This document shows positions 53,663 to 61,490 of a DNA stretch of 64,000 nt, piece by piece. Numbering within the stretch: position 1 is the stretch's first letter; the number at the start of each line of letters is the position of its first letter. The notes beneath the pieces were generated by a model. That model saw only the letters and a list, made by a program, of their open reading frames with translations, was not told where the DNA came from and made no database searches. The DNA is from Alphaproteobacteria bacterium. Its GTDB lineage: Bacteria; Pseudomonadota; Alphaproteobacteria; Rhizobiales; Xanthobacteraceae. The position numbers and the translations under genes were made by a program. The DNA lies in NCBI GenBank assembly GCA_016869215.1, contig VGEP01000008.1:62001-126000 (forward strand), given 5' to 3'.

Positions 53663-53782
53663 CCCTCCCCCTGAAAGGGGGAGGGTTGGGGTGGGGGTCT
53701 GGACTGGCGAATGCGCCGGCGGTGGCCGTTGACCCCCACCCGGATCGCTTCGCGATCCGACCTCCCCCTTTCAGGGGGAGGT
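53663..53782. repeat. Nested palindromic intergenic element
   Basis: Two perfect 9-bp hairpins, CCCTCCCCC / GGGGGAGGG at the left end and ACCTCCCCC / GGGGGAGGT at the right, enclose GGTGGGGGTC / GACCCCCACC and a small CGGATCGC / GCGATCCG hairpin. It lies in the 182-base gap between the two bicupin genes. Confidence 0.75.
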
Positions 53783-53808
53783 AGAAGTGGGCGTGGCGCG
53801 GCCCGCCT

Positions 53809-54951
53809 TCACGCATGCTCTTTCTCCTCCGCGGCAACACCCTTGCCGCCCGCGCCTTCGAGCTCCGCCGCGTAAGCGCCGTCCATCTTCGAGGTCAGGC
53901 CATTCTTGGCGAGCTCGGCAGCGAATTGCCGGCGCGTCTCCGGCTTCTCGTCGCGATAGTCGATCTGGTCGCCGCCGGCCCGCTTGCTGATCCAGGCCTT
54001 CGGCACGCCCTGCGCATTCCTGATCGCCACGCCCTCGTGCTTGAAGGCGAGATAGCGCGCCGGCGTGGTGCCGGTGTTGAAGTGCTGGTGCATCCACATG
54101 TTCGGCGGCACGATCATCGTGCCGACCTCCCACTTGTAGTAGCGCGGCTCGTCGCCCTCCGGCCACATCAGCGAGTAGCCTTCGCCCGACAGGATGATGA
54201 CGTGCGCGCCCGGTCCGTGCGCGTGCGCCTTCTTGTAGGTGCCGATCGGAAACTGCGAGATGTGGCTGTTGAGCGAGGACTTCGCGAAGTTGAAGCGGAT
54301 GTGCCCGCCGCCCGCGCCGCGCTCCTTCGCCGAAATCAGCGGCAGGTTCACCGCGTCCGGCACAAAGTTGGTCGCGAGCAGGAAGCCCTTGGTCTCGTCC
54401 TTCGCGGAGAAATAATCCGGCTCGCCGTTGAAGCGGCCCTTGAAGTCGTAACGGGTGCCGAAGATGAAATCCAAGTCCTCGTAGAGGTTGATCACGATCG
54501 GCGCGTTGGTCACCGACACGAAGCGCGCAGGCTCCCGGCCCGAGCCGTTGAAGTGCCGATGGTGACAATTGAGCGGGATCGCGAACAGCGCGCCGGCCTT
54601 CCACTCGAACGTCACCCGCTGGCCCGCGTCGTTCCACACGCTGGTGGAGCCGCGGCCGTCGAGGATCATGATGGTTTCCTCGAACAACTGCCGCTGGGGC
54701 GCGAGCGATTGGCCCGGCGGGATTTCGCAGACGTAGCAGTCGTTGGAGGTGCGCGAGGCCTCGTGGTTCATGAACACGCCGCGGCCGCCGCGGCGCGGCC
54801 AGGGCTTCAGTTCCACCGTGTGCAGGTTCTGCACATAGGTCGAGCTGATCAGGTCGAGTCCCTCGCTCTTGACCCAGCGGGTGTATGGCGTCTCCTTTTC
54901 GGCGGCGAATTTCTTCGCCAGGTCCTCGGAAACGATGGCGTCCTTGGCCAT
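53809..54951 (-). CDS. Bicupin protein B
   Basis: A 380-residue bicupin related to the preceding protein. The C-terminal cupin has A-H-A-H-G-P-G-A-H-V-I and M-W-M-H-Q-H-F-N, a likely metal site. The N-terminal cupin reads R-Q-L-F-E-E-T-I-M-I-L-D-G-R-G-S-T, lacking the first His seen in bicupin A. The start at 54951 has GGGAG upstream. It is divergent from the small cupin gene 288 bases away. Together with bicupin A it may act on a ring-cleavage or keto acid substrate; this is inference. Confidence 0.85.
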   Translation of the reverse strand: MAKDAIVSEDLAKKFAAEKETPYTRWVKSEGLDLISSTYVQNLHTVELKPWPRRGGRGVFMNHEASRTSNDCYVCEIPPGQSLAPQRQLFEETIMILDGRGSTSVWNDAGQRVTFEWKAGALFAIPLNCHHRHFNGSGREPARFVSVTNAPIVINLYEDLDFIFGTRYDFKGRFNGEPDYFSAKDETKGFLLATNFVPDAVNLPLISAKERGAGGGHIRFNFAKSSLNSHISQFPIGTYKKAHAHGPGAHVIILSGEGYSLMWPEGDEPRYYKWEVGTMIVPPNMWMHQHFNTGTTPARYLAFKHEGVAIRNAQGVPKAWISKRAGGDQIDYRDEKPETRRQFAAELAKNGLTSKMDGAYAAELEGAGGKGVAAEEKEHA

Positions 54952-55239
54952 CCTTCTCTCCCGTGATCGCATTCGGGCGCGGGTCGCGGTCCCGCGACTC
55001 GACGCACGATCCCGACGATACCGCGCTTTGGGCAGCGCCGCCCGCCGGCTTCGCGCCGGACGCTAGCACCGGCGGCGGGACCGCCGCAAATAGCGGCAGC
55101 ATCGTGCGAATTTCGCTTCCGGCCGATCCGCGCCGGACGGCCCGCCGGGTGACAACGCCTTGCCCAACGTGCCAAGATTGCAATGGGCAAGAACGACAAA
55201 CGCGGCCGGAACGGTCCACGCCCCGGAGGAAACGCCTCG
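54952..55239. promoter_or_regulatory. Divergent regulatory gap between cupin genes
   Basis: This 288-base gap lies between bicupin B (minus) and the small cupin/Bug/CocE run (plus) and must hold promoters for both. No clear operator or promoter motif could be picked out. No regulator gene is nearby. Confidence 0.4.
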
Positions 55240-55653
55240 ATGTCCAGCCAGACCAAGTCTGTGCCTGAAGCCCGGACGCCCGGCGCCAAGCGCGCCGGGG
55301 CGGGCGAATACCTGTTCGACCTCGCCAAGGTGAACCACATTCTCGGCGGACCGGACTACTCGACCGCCAACGGCGCCTGCGTCGAGGGCGACCGCATGAT
55401 CGTCGGCCTGATGCGGATGCCCGCCGGCACCGGCGCGGAGGTGCATTCGCACCCGAACGAGCAATGGATCTACGTCCTGCAGGGCACGTTCAAGGGCGAA
55501 ATCGATGGCAAGACCTTCGTCGCCCAGCCCGGCACCGTGGTTTACGTCCCGTCCAACGCCATGCACTCGGGCAAGGCGTCCGATGACGGCGATGTGGTGT
55601 TCTTTACCGTCAAGGATGCGTCGCACAGCCTGCACGGCATCAAGGCGGCGTGA
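55240..55653 (+). CDS. Small single-cupin protein
   Basis: A 137-residue cupin_2 protein. The metal-binding first motif is G-A-E-V-H-S-H-P-N-E-Q-W-I-Y-V-L-Q-G and the second is P-G-T-V-V-Y-V-P-S-N-A-M-H-S-G. The ATG at 55240 has GGAGGA nine bases upstream, which is a better start than the in-frame ATG 19 codons earlier. It begins an apparent operon with a Bug receptor 29 bases downstream. Confidence 0.88.
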   Translation: MSSQTKSVPEARTPGAKRAGAGEYLFDLAKVNHILGGPDYSTANGACVEGDRMIVGLMRMPAGTGAEVHSHPNEQWIYVLQGTFKGEIDGKTFVAQPGTVVYVPSNAMHSGKASDDGDVVFFTVKDASHSLHGIKAA

Positions 55654-55682
55654 CAACGAGCGAATCCAAAGGGGAGGAATTC

Positions 55683-56666
55683 ATGAAGAAGCTGACACTG
55701 GCACTGCTTGCGGCCACCTGCGTCGCGGCTGCGGGTCCCGCGATGGCGCAGGACAAATATCCGTCCAAGCCCGTCCGGATCATCGTGCCATACGCGCCGG
55801 GCGGCGCCACCGACATCACCTCGCGGCTGTTCGGCGAGCAGCTCAAGAACATCCTCGGCCAGCAGGTCGTGGTCGAGAGCAAGCCGGGCGCGTTCGGCAT
55901 CATCGCCATCGAACAGATGGCGCGCTCCAATCCCGACGGCTACACGCTGATGGTCGGCAACGTCTCGACCAACGCCATCACGCCGGTGCTGTTCAAGAGC
56001 AAGTTCACGCTCGACTATGAAAAGAGCGTCACGTCGGTGTCGCGGCTGGTGATCTATCCGTCGTTCCTCATCACCACCACCGCCAACTTCAACGTCGGCA
56101 GCGTGAAGGACCTGGTCGACTACGCCAAGAAGAATCCGGGCAAGGTCCGCTACACCAGCGCGGGCGTCGGCTCGTTCCCGCACTTCGACATGGAGGTGTT
56201 CGCCCGGAGAGCCGGCGCCGACATGGTCCACATCCCCAACAAGACCGGCGCCGCCGGCATGATCAACGATCTCGTGGTCGGCGACGCGCAGGTCGCGATG
56301 CTGAACGCGGCGAGCGGCGCGGCGATGATCCGCGCCGGCAAGCTGCGCCCGATCGCGGTGCTGGCCGAGCAGCGGCTCAAGGACTATCCGGACGTGCCCA
56401 CGCTCGCCGAAGCCGGCTTCCCCGGCGTCGGCACGCTGCACTGGCAGAGCATGATCGCACCGTCGCAGACGCCGAAGCCCGTGCTCGACACGCTGTTCAA
56501 GGCGATCCAGGAGGCCGCCAAGGCCAAGGCCCTGCAGGACGCTTTCGCCAAACAGTTCGTGGCGATCCGGCCGAACGCATCGCTCGACGAAGCCAAGACC
56601 TGGCTCGCCGGCGAACTGAACAACTGGCGCAAGATCACGTCGGAAGTGAAGATCGACATGAACTGA
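55683..56666 (+). CDS. Bug-family tripartite tricarboxylate transporter receptor
   Basis: A 327-residue periplasmic binding protein with a clear signal peptide (M-K-K-L-T-L-A-L-L-A-A-T ... A-M-A-Q). The mature start is Y-P-S-K-P-V-R-I-I-V-P-Y-A-P-G-G-A-T-D-I. GGGGAGG lies just upstream of the ATG. It is the only Bug gene of the window on the same strand as, and near, a tctBA pair (two kilobases downstream), so it is the best candidate for the cognate receptor of TctBA. Confidence 0.93.
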   Translation: MKKLTLALLAATCVAAAGPAMAQDKYPSKPVRIIVPYAPGGATDITSRLFGEQLKNILGQQVVVESKPGAFGIIAIEQMARSNPDGYTLMVGNVSTNAITPVLFKSKFTLDYEKSVTSVSRLVIYPSFLITTTANFNVGSVKDLVDYAKKNPGKVRYTSAGVGSFPHFDMEVFARRAGADMVHIPNKTGAAGMINDLVVGDAQVAMLNAASGAAMIRAGKLRPIAVLAEQRLKDYPDVPTLAEAGFPGVGTLHWQSMIAPSQTPKPVLDTLFKAIQEAAKAKALQDAFAKQFVAIRPNASLDEAKTWLAGELNNWRKITSEVKIDMN

Positions 56667-56699
56667 GCGAGCCTTTCTCGACTCGCTGCCGGCTCTCTC

Positions 56700-56750
56700 G
56701 GCCTCATGGTAAGGAGCGTTGCCAGGCAACGCGCCCCAAACCATGAGGCC
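56700..56750. repeat. Nested palindromic intergenic element
   Basis: Perfect 11-base arms GGCCTCATGGT / ACCATGAGGCC enclose a second perfect hairpin GCGTTGCC-A-GGCAACGC. It lies between the Bug and CocE genes. Sequences of the CCTCATGGT...ACCATGAGG type are common in Bradyrhizobium-like genomes. Confidence 0.75.
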
Positions 56751-56767
56751 GCCTTCGTGAGGCGTTC

Positions 56768-58456
56768 ATGAACGTCGAAGCCAAAATCTCCGCCCCGTCC
56801 TACACGCTGCACGTCGAGCGCGACGTCGACGTGCCGATGCGCGATGCCGCGCGCCTCAAGGCCGACGTGTTCCGGCCGAAGGAGACGGGCAAATTCCCAG
56901 CGATCCTCAATCTCGGGCCGTACCAGAAGGACAAGCTCTGGGTCGTGCCGCCGAATCTGGAGGAGAAGCCCAATCCCCTGATGAACTGGGAGACGGTGAA
57001 CCCGGAATGGTGGGTGCCGCGCGGCTATGCCTGCGTGCGCGTCGACGGCCGCGGCAGCGGCCAATCGCCGGGCCAGTGCGAGCCGTGGTCGCTCGCCGAA
57101 GCCATCGACTTCTACGACGCCATCGAGTGGGCCGCGGCGCAGCCGTGGTGCAACGGCAAGGTCGGCCTGTCGGGCATTTCCTACTACGCCATCAACCAGT
57201 GGTTCGTCGCCAATCTCCAGCCGCCGTCGCTGAAGGCGATCGTGCCCTGGGAAGGCTTCGCCGACATCTACCGCGACGCGCTCTACCACGGCGGCATCCT
57301 GAGCGTGTTCATGACCAACTGGTTCACCGCGCACCTGCTGCACCACACGCAGGGCCGCGCCTCGCAGCACCTGCCGGACGGCTGGGCCGTCAACACCATG
57401 TGGACCTGGTTGCACAACAACCTCGACAGCGGCGCATTGCGCGGCGCGCAGGCGCAGTGGGACCGCATCGTCGTGCCGATGCTCTCGGTCGGGAACTGGA
57501 CCGGCTTCGGCCTGCACCTGCGCGGCAACACCGAGGCCTTCGCGCGCGCGGCGTCGAAGCACAAGAAGCTCCGAATCCAGAACGGCAGCCACGTGCATCC
57601 GTTCTACACCGAGGAAGGCCGGCGCGATCAGATCCGCTTCTTCGATTACTGGCTCAAGGGCATCGACAACGGCGTGATGGACGAGCCGCCGGTCAAGCTC
57701 GCAATCCGCAAGGGCAAGGACGAGATCGAGTGGCGCTTCGAGAACGAATGGCCGCTGGCGCGTACGCAATGGACCAAATTCTACTTTGACATCTCAAAGG
57801 CAGCCGACGGCAAGGAGCCGCGCATGGGCGCGCTCGTGCGCGAGAAGCCCGCGAAGGCATCGTCCTGCACCTATCCCGCGTTCAACCTGGGCACCATGGG
57901 CTCGACATCCGCCGCGTCGTCGCAGGTGATGGGCGGCGGCATCAAACCCGGCATGGGCATCGCGCTGGAGACGCCGCCGCTCACGGCAGACATCGAGATC
58001 ACCGGCCCGCTCGCCGCGAGCTTCTACGTGTCGAGCGAGAGCGAGGACCTGGACCTGTTCCTCACGCTGCGCAACTTCGACGCCGACGGCAACGAGATCA
58101 TGGAAACCGGCCAGCAGGGCTCGCCGGTGCCGGTCGCAAAGGGCTGGCTGCGCGCCTCGCACCGCGAACTCGACGAATCGCTGTCGCTTCCATACCGGCC
58201 GTATCACAAACACACTCGGCGGCAGTTCCTGAAGCCCGGCGAGATCGTGAAGGTCGACGTCGAAATCTGGCCGACCTCGATGACCTTCAGGAAAGGCCAC
58301 CGCATCCGGCTCGACGTGCAGCCGCGCGACGGTACCGGATCGCAGGGCTACATGCACTACCACGCCGACTACAACACCGGGACCAACACGGTGTACGCGG
58401 GCGGGGAGTACGAGTCGTATCTGCTGTTGCCGGTGATTCCGAAGGCCAGCGAGTAG
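56768..58456 (+). CDS. CocE/NonD-family hydrolase
   Basis: A 562-residue serine hydrolase of the X-Pro dipeptidyl-peptidase/cocaine-esterase fold. The alpha/beta core has the nucleophile in G-L-S-G-I-S-Y-Y-A near residue 140, V-R-V-D-G-R-G-S-G-Q-S in the usual place, and a probable catalytic His in the N-G-S-H-V-H-P segment. The C-terminal jelly-roll (about 370-555) has R-L-D-V-Q-P-R-D. It would cleave an ester or amide. There is no signal peptide, so it acts in the cytosol. It lies between the Bug and tctBA genes. Confidence 0.88.
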   Translation: MNVEAKISAPSYTLHVERDVDVPMRDAARLKADVFRPKETGKFPAILNLGPYQKDKLWVVPPNLEEKPNPLMNWETVNPEWWVPRGYACVRVDGRGSGQSPGQCEPWSLAEAIDFYDAIEWAAAQPWCNGKVGLSGISYYAINQWFVANLQPPSLKAIVPWEGFADIYRDALYHGGILSVFMTNWFTAHLLHHTQGRASQHLPDGWAVNTMWTWLHNNLDSGALRGAQAQWDRIVVPMLSVGNWTGFGLHLRGNTEAFARAASKHKKLRIQNGSHVHPFYTEEGRRDQIRFFDYWLKGIDNGVMDEPPVKLAIRKGKDEIEWRFENEWPLARTQWTKFYFDISKAADGKEPRMGALVREKPAKASSCTYPAFNLGTMGSTSAASSQVMGGGIKPGMGIALETPPLTADIEITGPLAASFYVSSESEDLDLFLTLRNFDADGNEIMETGQQGSPVPVAKGWLRASHRELDESLSLPYRPYHKHTRRQFLKPGEIVKVDVEIWPTSMTFRKGHRIRLDVQPRDGTGSQGYMHYHADYNTGTNTVYAGGEYESYLLLPVIPKASE

Positions 58457-58481
58457 CCGATGTCGCGTCGCTACATTCTCG

Positions 58482-58584
58482 GTCATCACCGGGCCGGCGC
58501 GAAGCGCCGGGACCCGGTGATCTCGATTCACAGGTGCAACTGTGCGTCCCTTATCGAGATCGCCGGGACAAGCCCGGCGATGAC
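58482..58584. repeat. Nested palindromic intergenic element
   Basis: Outer arms GTCATCACCGGG / CCCGGCGATGAC (one mismatch) and inner arms ATCTCGAT / ATCGAGAT form a long imperfect hairpin in the gap between the CocE gene and tctB. Confidence 0.7.
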
Positions 58585-58605
58585 GACCGTGTCTGAGGAG
58601 AGGGG

Positions 58606-59103
58606 TTGGCCTTGAGCGATAGTCATCACTCGCCAACCGCCGCCTCCCCCTGGCACCTCCTCGCCCGCACCGACGTGCTCGCGGGCCTGCTCTTCATCGC
58701 CATCGCCGTCTTCGGCCTTTGGGTGTCGCGCCATTATCCGGTCGGCACCGCGCTGCGCATGAACACCGGCTATGTGCCGCGGCTGCTGTGCTGGATGCTG
58801 CTCGGCCTCGGCGTCATCGTCGCTGTGCAGGGCCTGCGAAGCGGCGCGCCGACGATCAAGCCGCTGCATGCGGCCTGGCGCGCGGTGCTGTCGGTGACCG
58901 CGGCATTGCTGGCGTTCGCTTTCGCGGTCGAGCGGCTCGGCCTGGTGCTCGCCATTGTCCTGCTGGTCGGCATCGGCTCGTTCGCCACCAGCACGCTGAG
59001 GCCGCTGGAGACCGCGGCGGCCGCCGCCGTGCTGATCGTGATGACATGGTCGATCTTCATCCTCGGACTGGGGCTGACCATCCCGGTCTGGCCGGTGTGG
59101 TGA
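58606..59103 (+). CDS. tctB: Tripartite tricarboxylate transporter small membrane subunit TctB
   Basis: A 165-residue protein with about four membrane segments and the TctB opening R-T-D-V-L-A-G-L-L-F-I-A-I-A-V-F-G-L-W. The start is TTG at 58606 with GAGGAGAGGGG just upstream; a TTG two codons later is possible. It begins the tctB-tctA pair, with tctA starting four bases after its stop. Confidence 0.88.
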   Translation: MALSDSHHSPTAASPWHLLARTDVLAGLLFIAIAVFGLWVSRHYPVGTALRMNTGYVPRLLCWMLLGLGVIVAVQGLRSGAPTIKPLHAAWRAVLSVTAALLAFAFAVERLGLVLAIVLLVGIGSFATSTLRPLETAAAAAVLIVMTWSIFILGLGLTIPVWPVW

Positions 59104-59107
59104 CGCG

Positions 59108-60613
59108 ATGGAGTTCTTCTCCAATCTCGCCATCGGCTTCGGCGTCGCGCTCACGCCGGCGAACCTCGCCTTCGCGTTCCTCGGCGCCATGGTCGGCACG
59201 CTGATCGGCGTGCTGCCCGGCATCGGTCCGATCGCCACCATCGCGATGCTGCTTCCGCTGACGTTCCATCTCGAGCCGGTGTCCGGACTGATCATGCTCG
59301 CCGGCATTTTCTACGGCGCGCAGTATGGCGGCTCGACCACCGCGATCCTGGTAAACCTGCCCGGCGAAACCTCCTCGGTCGTGACCTGCATCGACGGTCA
59401 CCAGATGGCGCGCCAGGGGCGCGCGGGCGCGGCGCTGGCCGCCGCGGCGCTCGGCTCGTTCTTCGCCGGCTGCGTCGCGACCGCCTTGATCGCGGGCTTC
59501 GCGCCGCCGCTGGCCCGCGTCGGCCAGTCGTTCGGTGCGCCGGAGTATTTCTCGCTGATGGTGCTGGGCCTTGTCGCCGCCGTGGTGCTGGCGCACGGCT
59601 CGGTGATCAAGGCCATCGCCATGATCGTGCTCGGCCTGCTGATCGGGCTCGTCGGCACCGACGGCAACACCGGCGGGCAACGATTTACCTTCGGCATCCG
59701 CGAACTGACCGACGGCATCGACGTCGCCACCATCGCCATCGGCGTGTTCGGCCTCGGCGAAATCATCTCCAACCTGTCGCGGCCGGAGGAGCAGCGTTCG
59801 CTGCTGGTCCAGCGTATTTCGCGGCTGTGGCCGACCGGAGACGACTTTCGGCGCATGGTGCCTGCGGTTCTGCGCGGCACCGCGCTCGGCTCGGTGCTCG
59901 GCGTCCTGCCGGGCGGCGGCGCGACCTTGAGCGCGTTCGCGGCCTACGCCGCCGAGAAGAAGTCTTCGCGTGACCCGTCGCGCTTCGGCCAGGGCGCGAT
60001 CGAGGGCGTGGCGGGGCCGGAATCCGCCAACAACGCCGGCGCGCAGACCTCGTTCATCCCGATGCTGACGCTCGGCATTCCCGGCAACGCGGTGATGGCG
60101 CTGATGATCGGCGCTCTCACCATCCACGGCATCCAGCCCGGCCCGCAGATCATGACCGAACGGCCCGGCCTGTTCTGGGGCATGATCGCGTCGATGTGGA
60201 TCGGCAATTTGATGCTGGTCGTCATCAACCTGCCGCTGATCGGCATCTGGGTGCAGCTGCTTCGCGTGCCCTACCGCTTCCTCTATCTCGCGATCCTGTT
60301 GTTCTGCGCCATCGGCGTTTACACCGTGAACAACGCCGCCTCCGCGGTGATGCTGGCGGCGTTCTTCGGCGTGGTCGGCTTCGTGCTGTGGCGGCTCGAC
60401 TGCGAGCCGGCGCCGATGATTCTCGGCTTCGTGCTCGGCCCGCTGATGGAGGAGAACCTGCGCCGCGCCATGAAGATCTCCGGCGGCGACCCGATGATCT
60501 TCATCGACCGCAAGATCAGCCTTGGGCTGCTGGTCGCGGCGGGCATTTTGCTGGTGCTGGTCGCGCTGCCCGCGATCCGCGGCAAGCGCGAGGTGGTGTT
60601 CAAAGAAAACTGA
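59108..60613 (+). CDS. tctA: Tripartite tricarboxylate transporter large membrane subunit TctA
   Basis: A 501-residue inner-membrane transporter with about 12 segments. The family signatures G-A-M-V-G-T-L-I-G-V-L-P-G-I-G-P, Q-Y-G-G-S-T-T-A-I-L-V-N-L-P-G-E and G-P-E-S-A-N-N-A are intact. It imports small carboxylates delivered by a Bug receptor, using the ion gradient. It is cotranscribed with tctB and probably with the upstream cupin, Bug and CocE genes. Confidence 0.95.
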   Translation: MEFFSNLAIGFGVALTPANLAFAFLGAMVGTLIGVLPGIGPIATIAMLLPLTFHLEPVSGLIMLAGIFYGAQYGGSTTAILVNLPGETSSVVTCIDGHQMARQGRAGAALAAAALGSFFAGCVATALIAGFAPPLARVGQSFGAPEYFSLMVLGLVAAVVLAHGSVIKAIAMIVLGLLIGLVGTDGNTGGQRFTFGIRELTDGIDVATIAIGVFGLGEIISNLSRPEEQRSLLVQRISRLWPTGDDFRRMVPAVLRGTALGSVLGVLPGGGATLSAFAAYAAEKKSSRDPSRFGQGAIEGVAGPESANNAGAQTSFIPMLTLGIPGNAVMALMIGALTIHGIQPGPQIMTERPGLFWGMIASMWIGNLMLVVINLPLIGIWVQLLRVPYRFLYLAILLFCAIGVYTVNNAASAVMLAAFFGVVGFVLWRLDCEPAPMILGFVLGPLMEENLRRAMKISGGDPMIFIDRKISLGLLVAAGILLVLVALPAIRGKREVVFKEN

Positions 60614-60655
60614 CCGCGGAGTATCGTTCTGCCGGGCCGCTGCGGAGCCGCGATC

Positions 60656-61363
60656 GTGTTTCTCGTCATCCTGTGGGCATTGGTGGGGCTGGTGGCCGGA
60701 GGAATGGCCGGCGGCGCGCTGGCCGACGCCGCCGCCAATCATCGCGGCGACATTGGCGCACTTTTTGGCGGCCTGCTGATCGGCTCCATGTTCGGAGCCC
60801 TTGGTGGCGGCGCCTTCGGCCTGTGGCTCGCGCGGACATCCGCAGGCGACAAGCGCAAGTTGAGGTTGATCCGCGCCGGGTCGCTGATCGGGATCGTCGT
60901 CCTGGTGCTGGGCATCGTCGCTTTCGAGGTAATCCGCGAGAATATCGCCAGCAGCAATGCGATCCGTGTTGACCGCACAGGCATCGACCTGGTGTACGAG
61001 ATACGGCTTCCGGCGGACGTAGCATTGCCATCCAAAGAGGATGACATTCAGATCGAACTCCGTGCCTCGCGCGATACAGCAAAGCATGCGGCCCGAATTA
61101 TGCGCCGCGATGGCGACCGTGCGGTGCTGGCCGGCAAGTTCAGGCTTTATCGTGTTGCGCCTGAACGTGTGATCGCATTGCATCTCGGTACGGGCCCAAT
61201 CTACCTCTTCACCACGCGATTGCCGGAGCGGCCGGAGAGCCATCCCGACCGGATGAGTGACTGGTATCCCGTGGACCGGGTCGAGGAGAGTATGCGGGCC
61301 AAGCCGGCGCGCGCTCCGCTGCCTGCGGAACGGTTCGAAATCCGGTACACCTCGATCCACTAG
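60656..61363 (+). CDS. Membrane protein with glycine-rich hairpin, unknown function
   Basis: A 235-residue protein with a GTG start (GGAG nine bases upstream). Residues 2-60 form a glycine-rich hydrophobic stretch (G-L-V-A-G-G-M-A-G-G-A-L and G-G-L-L-I-G-S-M-F-G-A-L-G-G-G-A-F-G) and a third segment lies near 76-92. The C-terminal 140 residues are soluble and basic, with no family recognised. It is 42 bases after tctA on the same strand; codon use is somewhat less biased than tctA, so it may have its own history. Confidence 0.65.
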   Translation: MFLVILWALVGLVAGGMAGGALADAAANHRGDIGALFGGLLIGSMFGALGGGAFGLWLARTSAGDKRKLRLIRAGSLIGIVVLVLGIVAFEVIRENIASSNAIRVDRTGIDLVYEIRLPADVALPSKEDDIQIELRASRDTAKHAARIMRRDGDRAVLAGKFRLYRVAPERVIALHLGTGPIYLFTTRLPERPESHPDRMSDWYPVDRVEESMRAKPARAPLPAERFEIRYTSIH

Positions 61364-61490
61364 CTGCGGCCGGGCGGCCGCCCGATACGGCCGACGATCC
61401 ATCCCGGTTTACTGAAAACCGTGTAATATCAATGGCCCGCCCGGACCCGGGCTGGCGCCGTCGAGGCTCCGCTGGCATAGACTTGCGCCC

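Noticed and set aside
59057-61402. A 781-codon minus-strand frame opposite tctA
   Set aside because: It is the antisense shadow of tctA and the next gene; low-complexity Gln/Arg/His composition.
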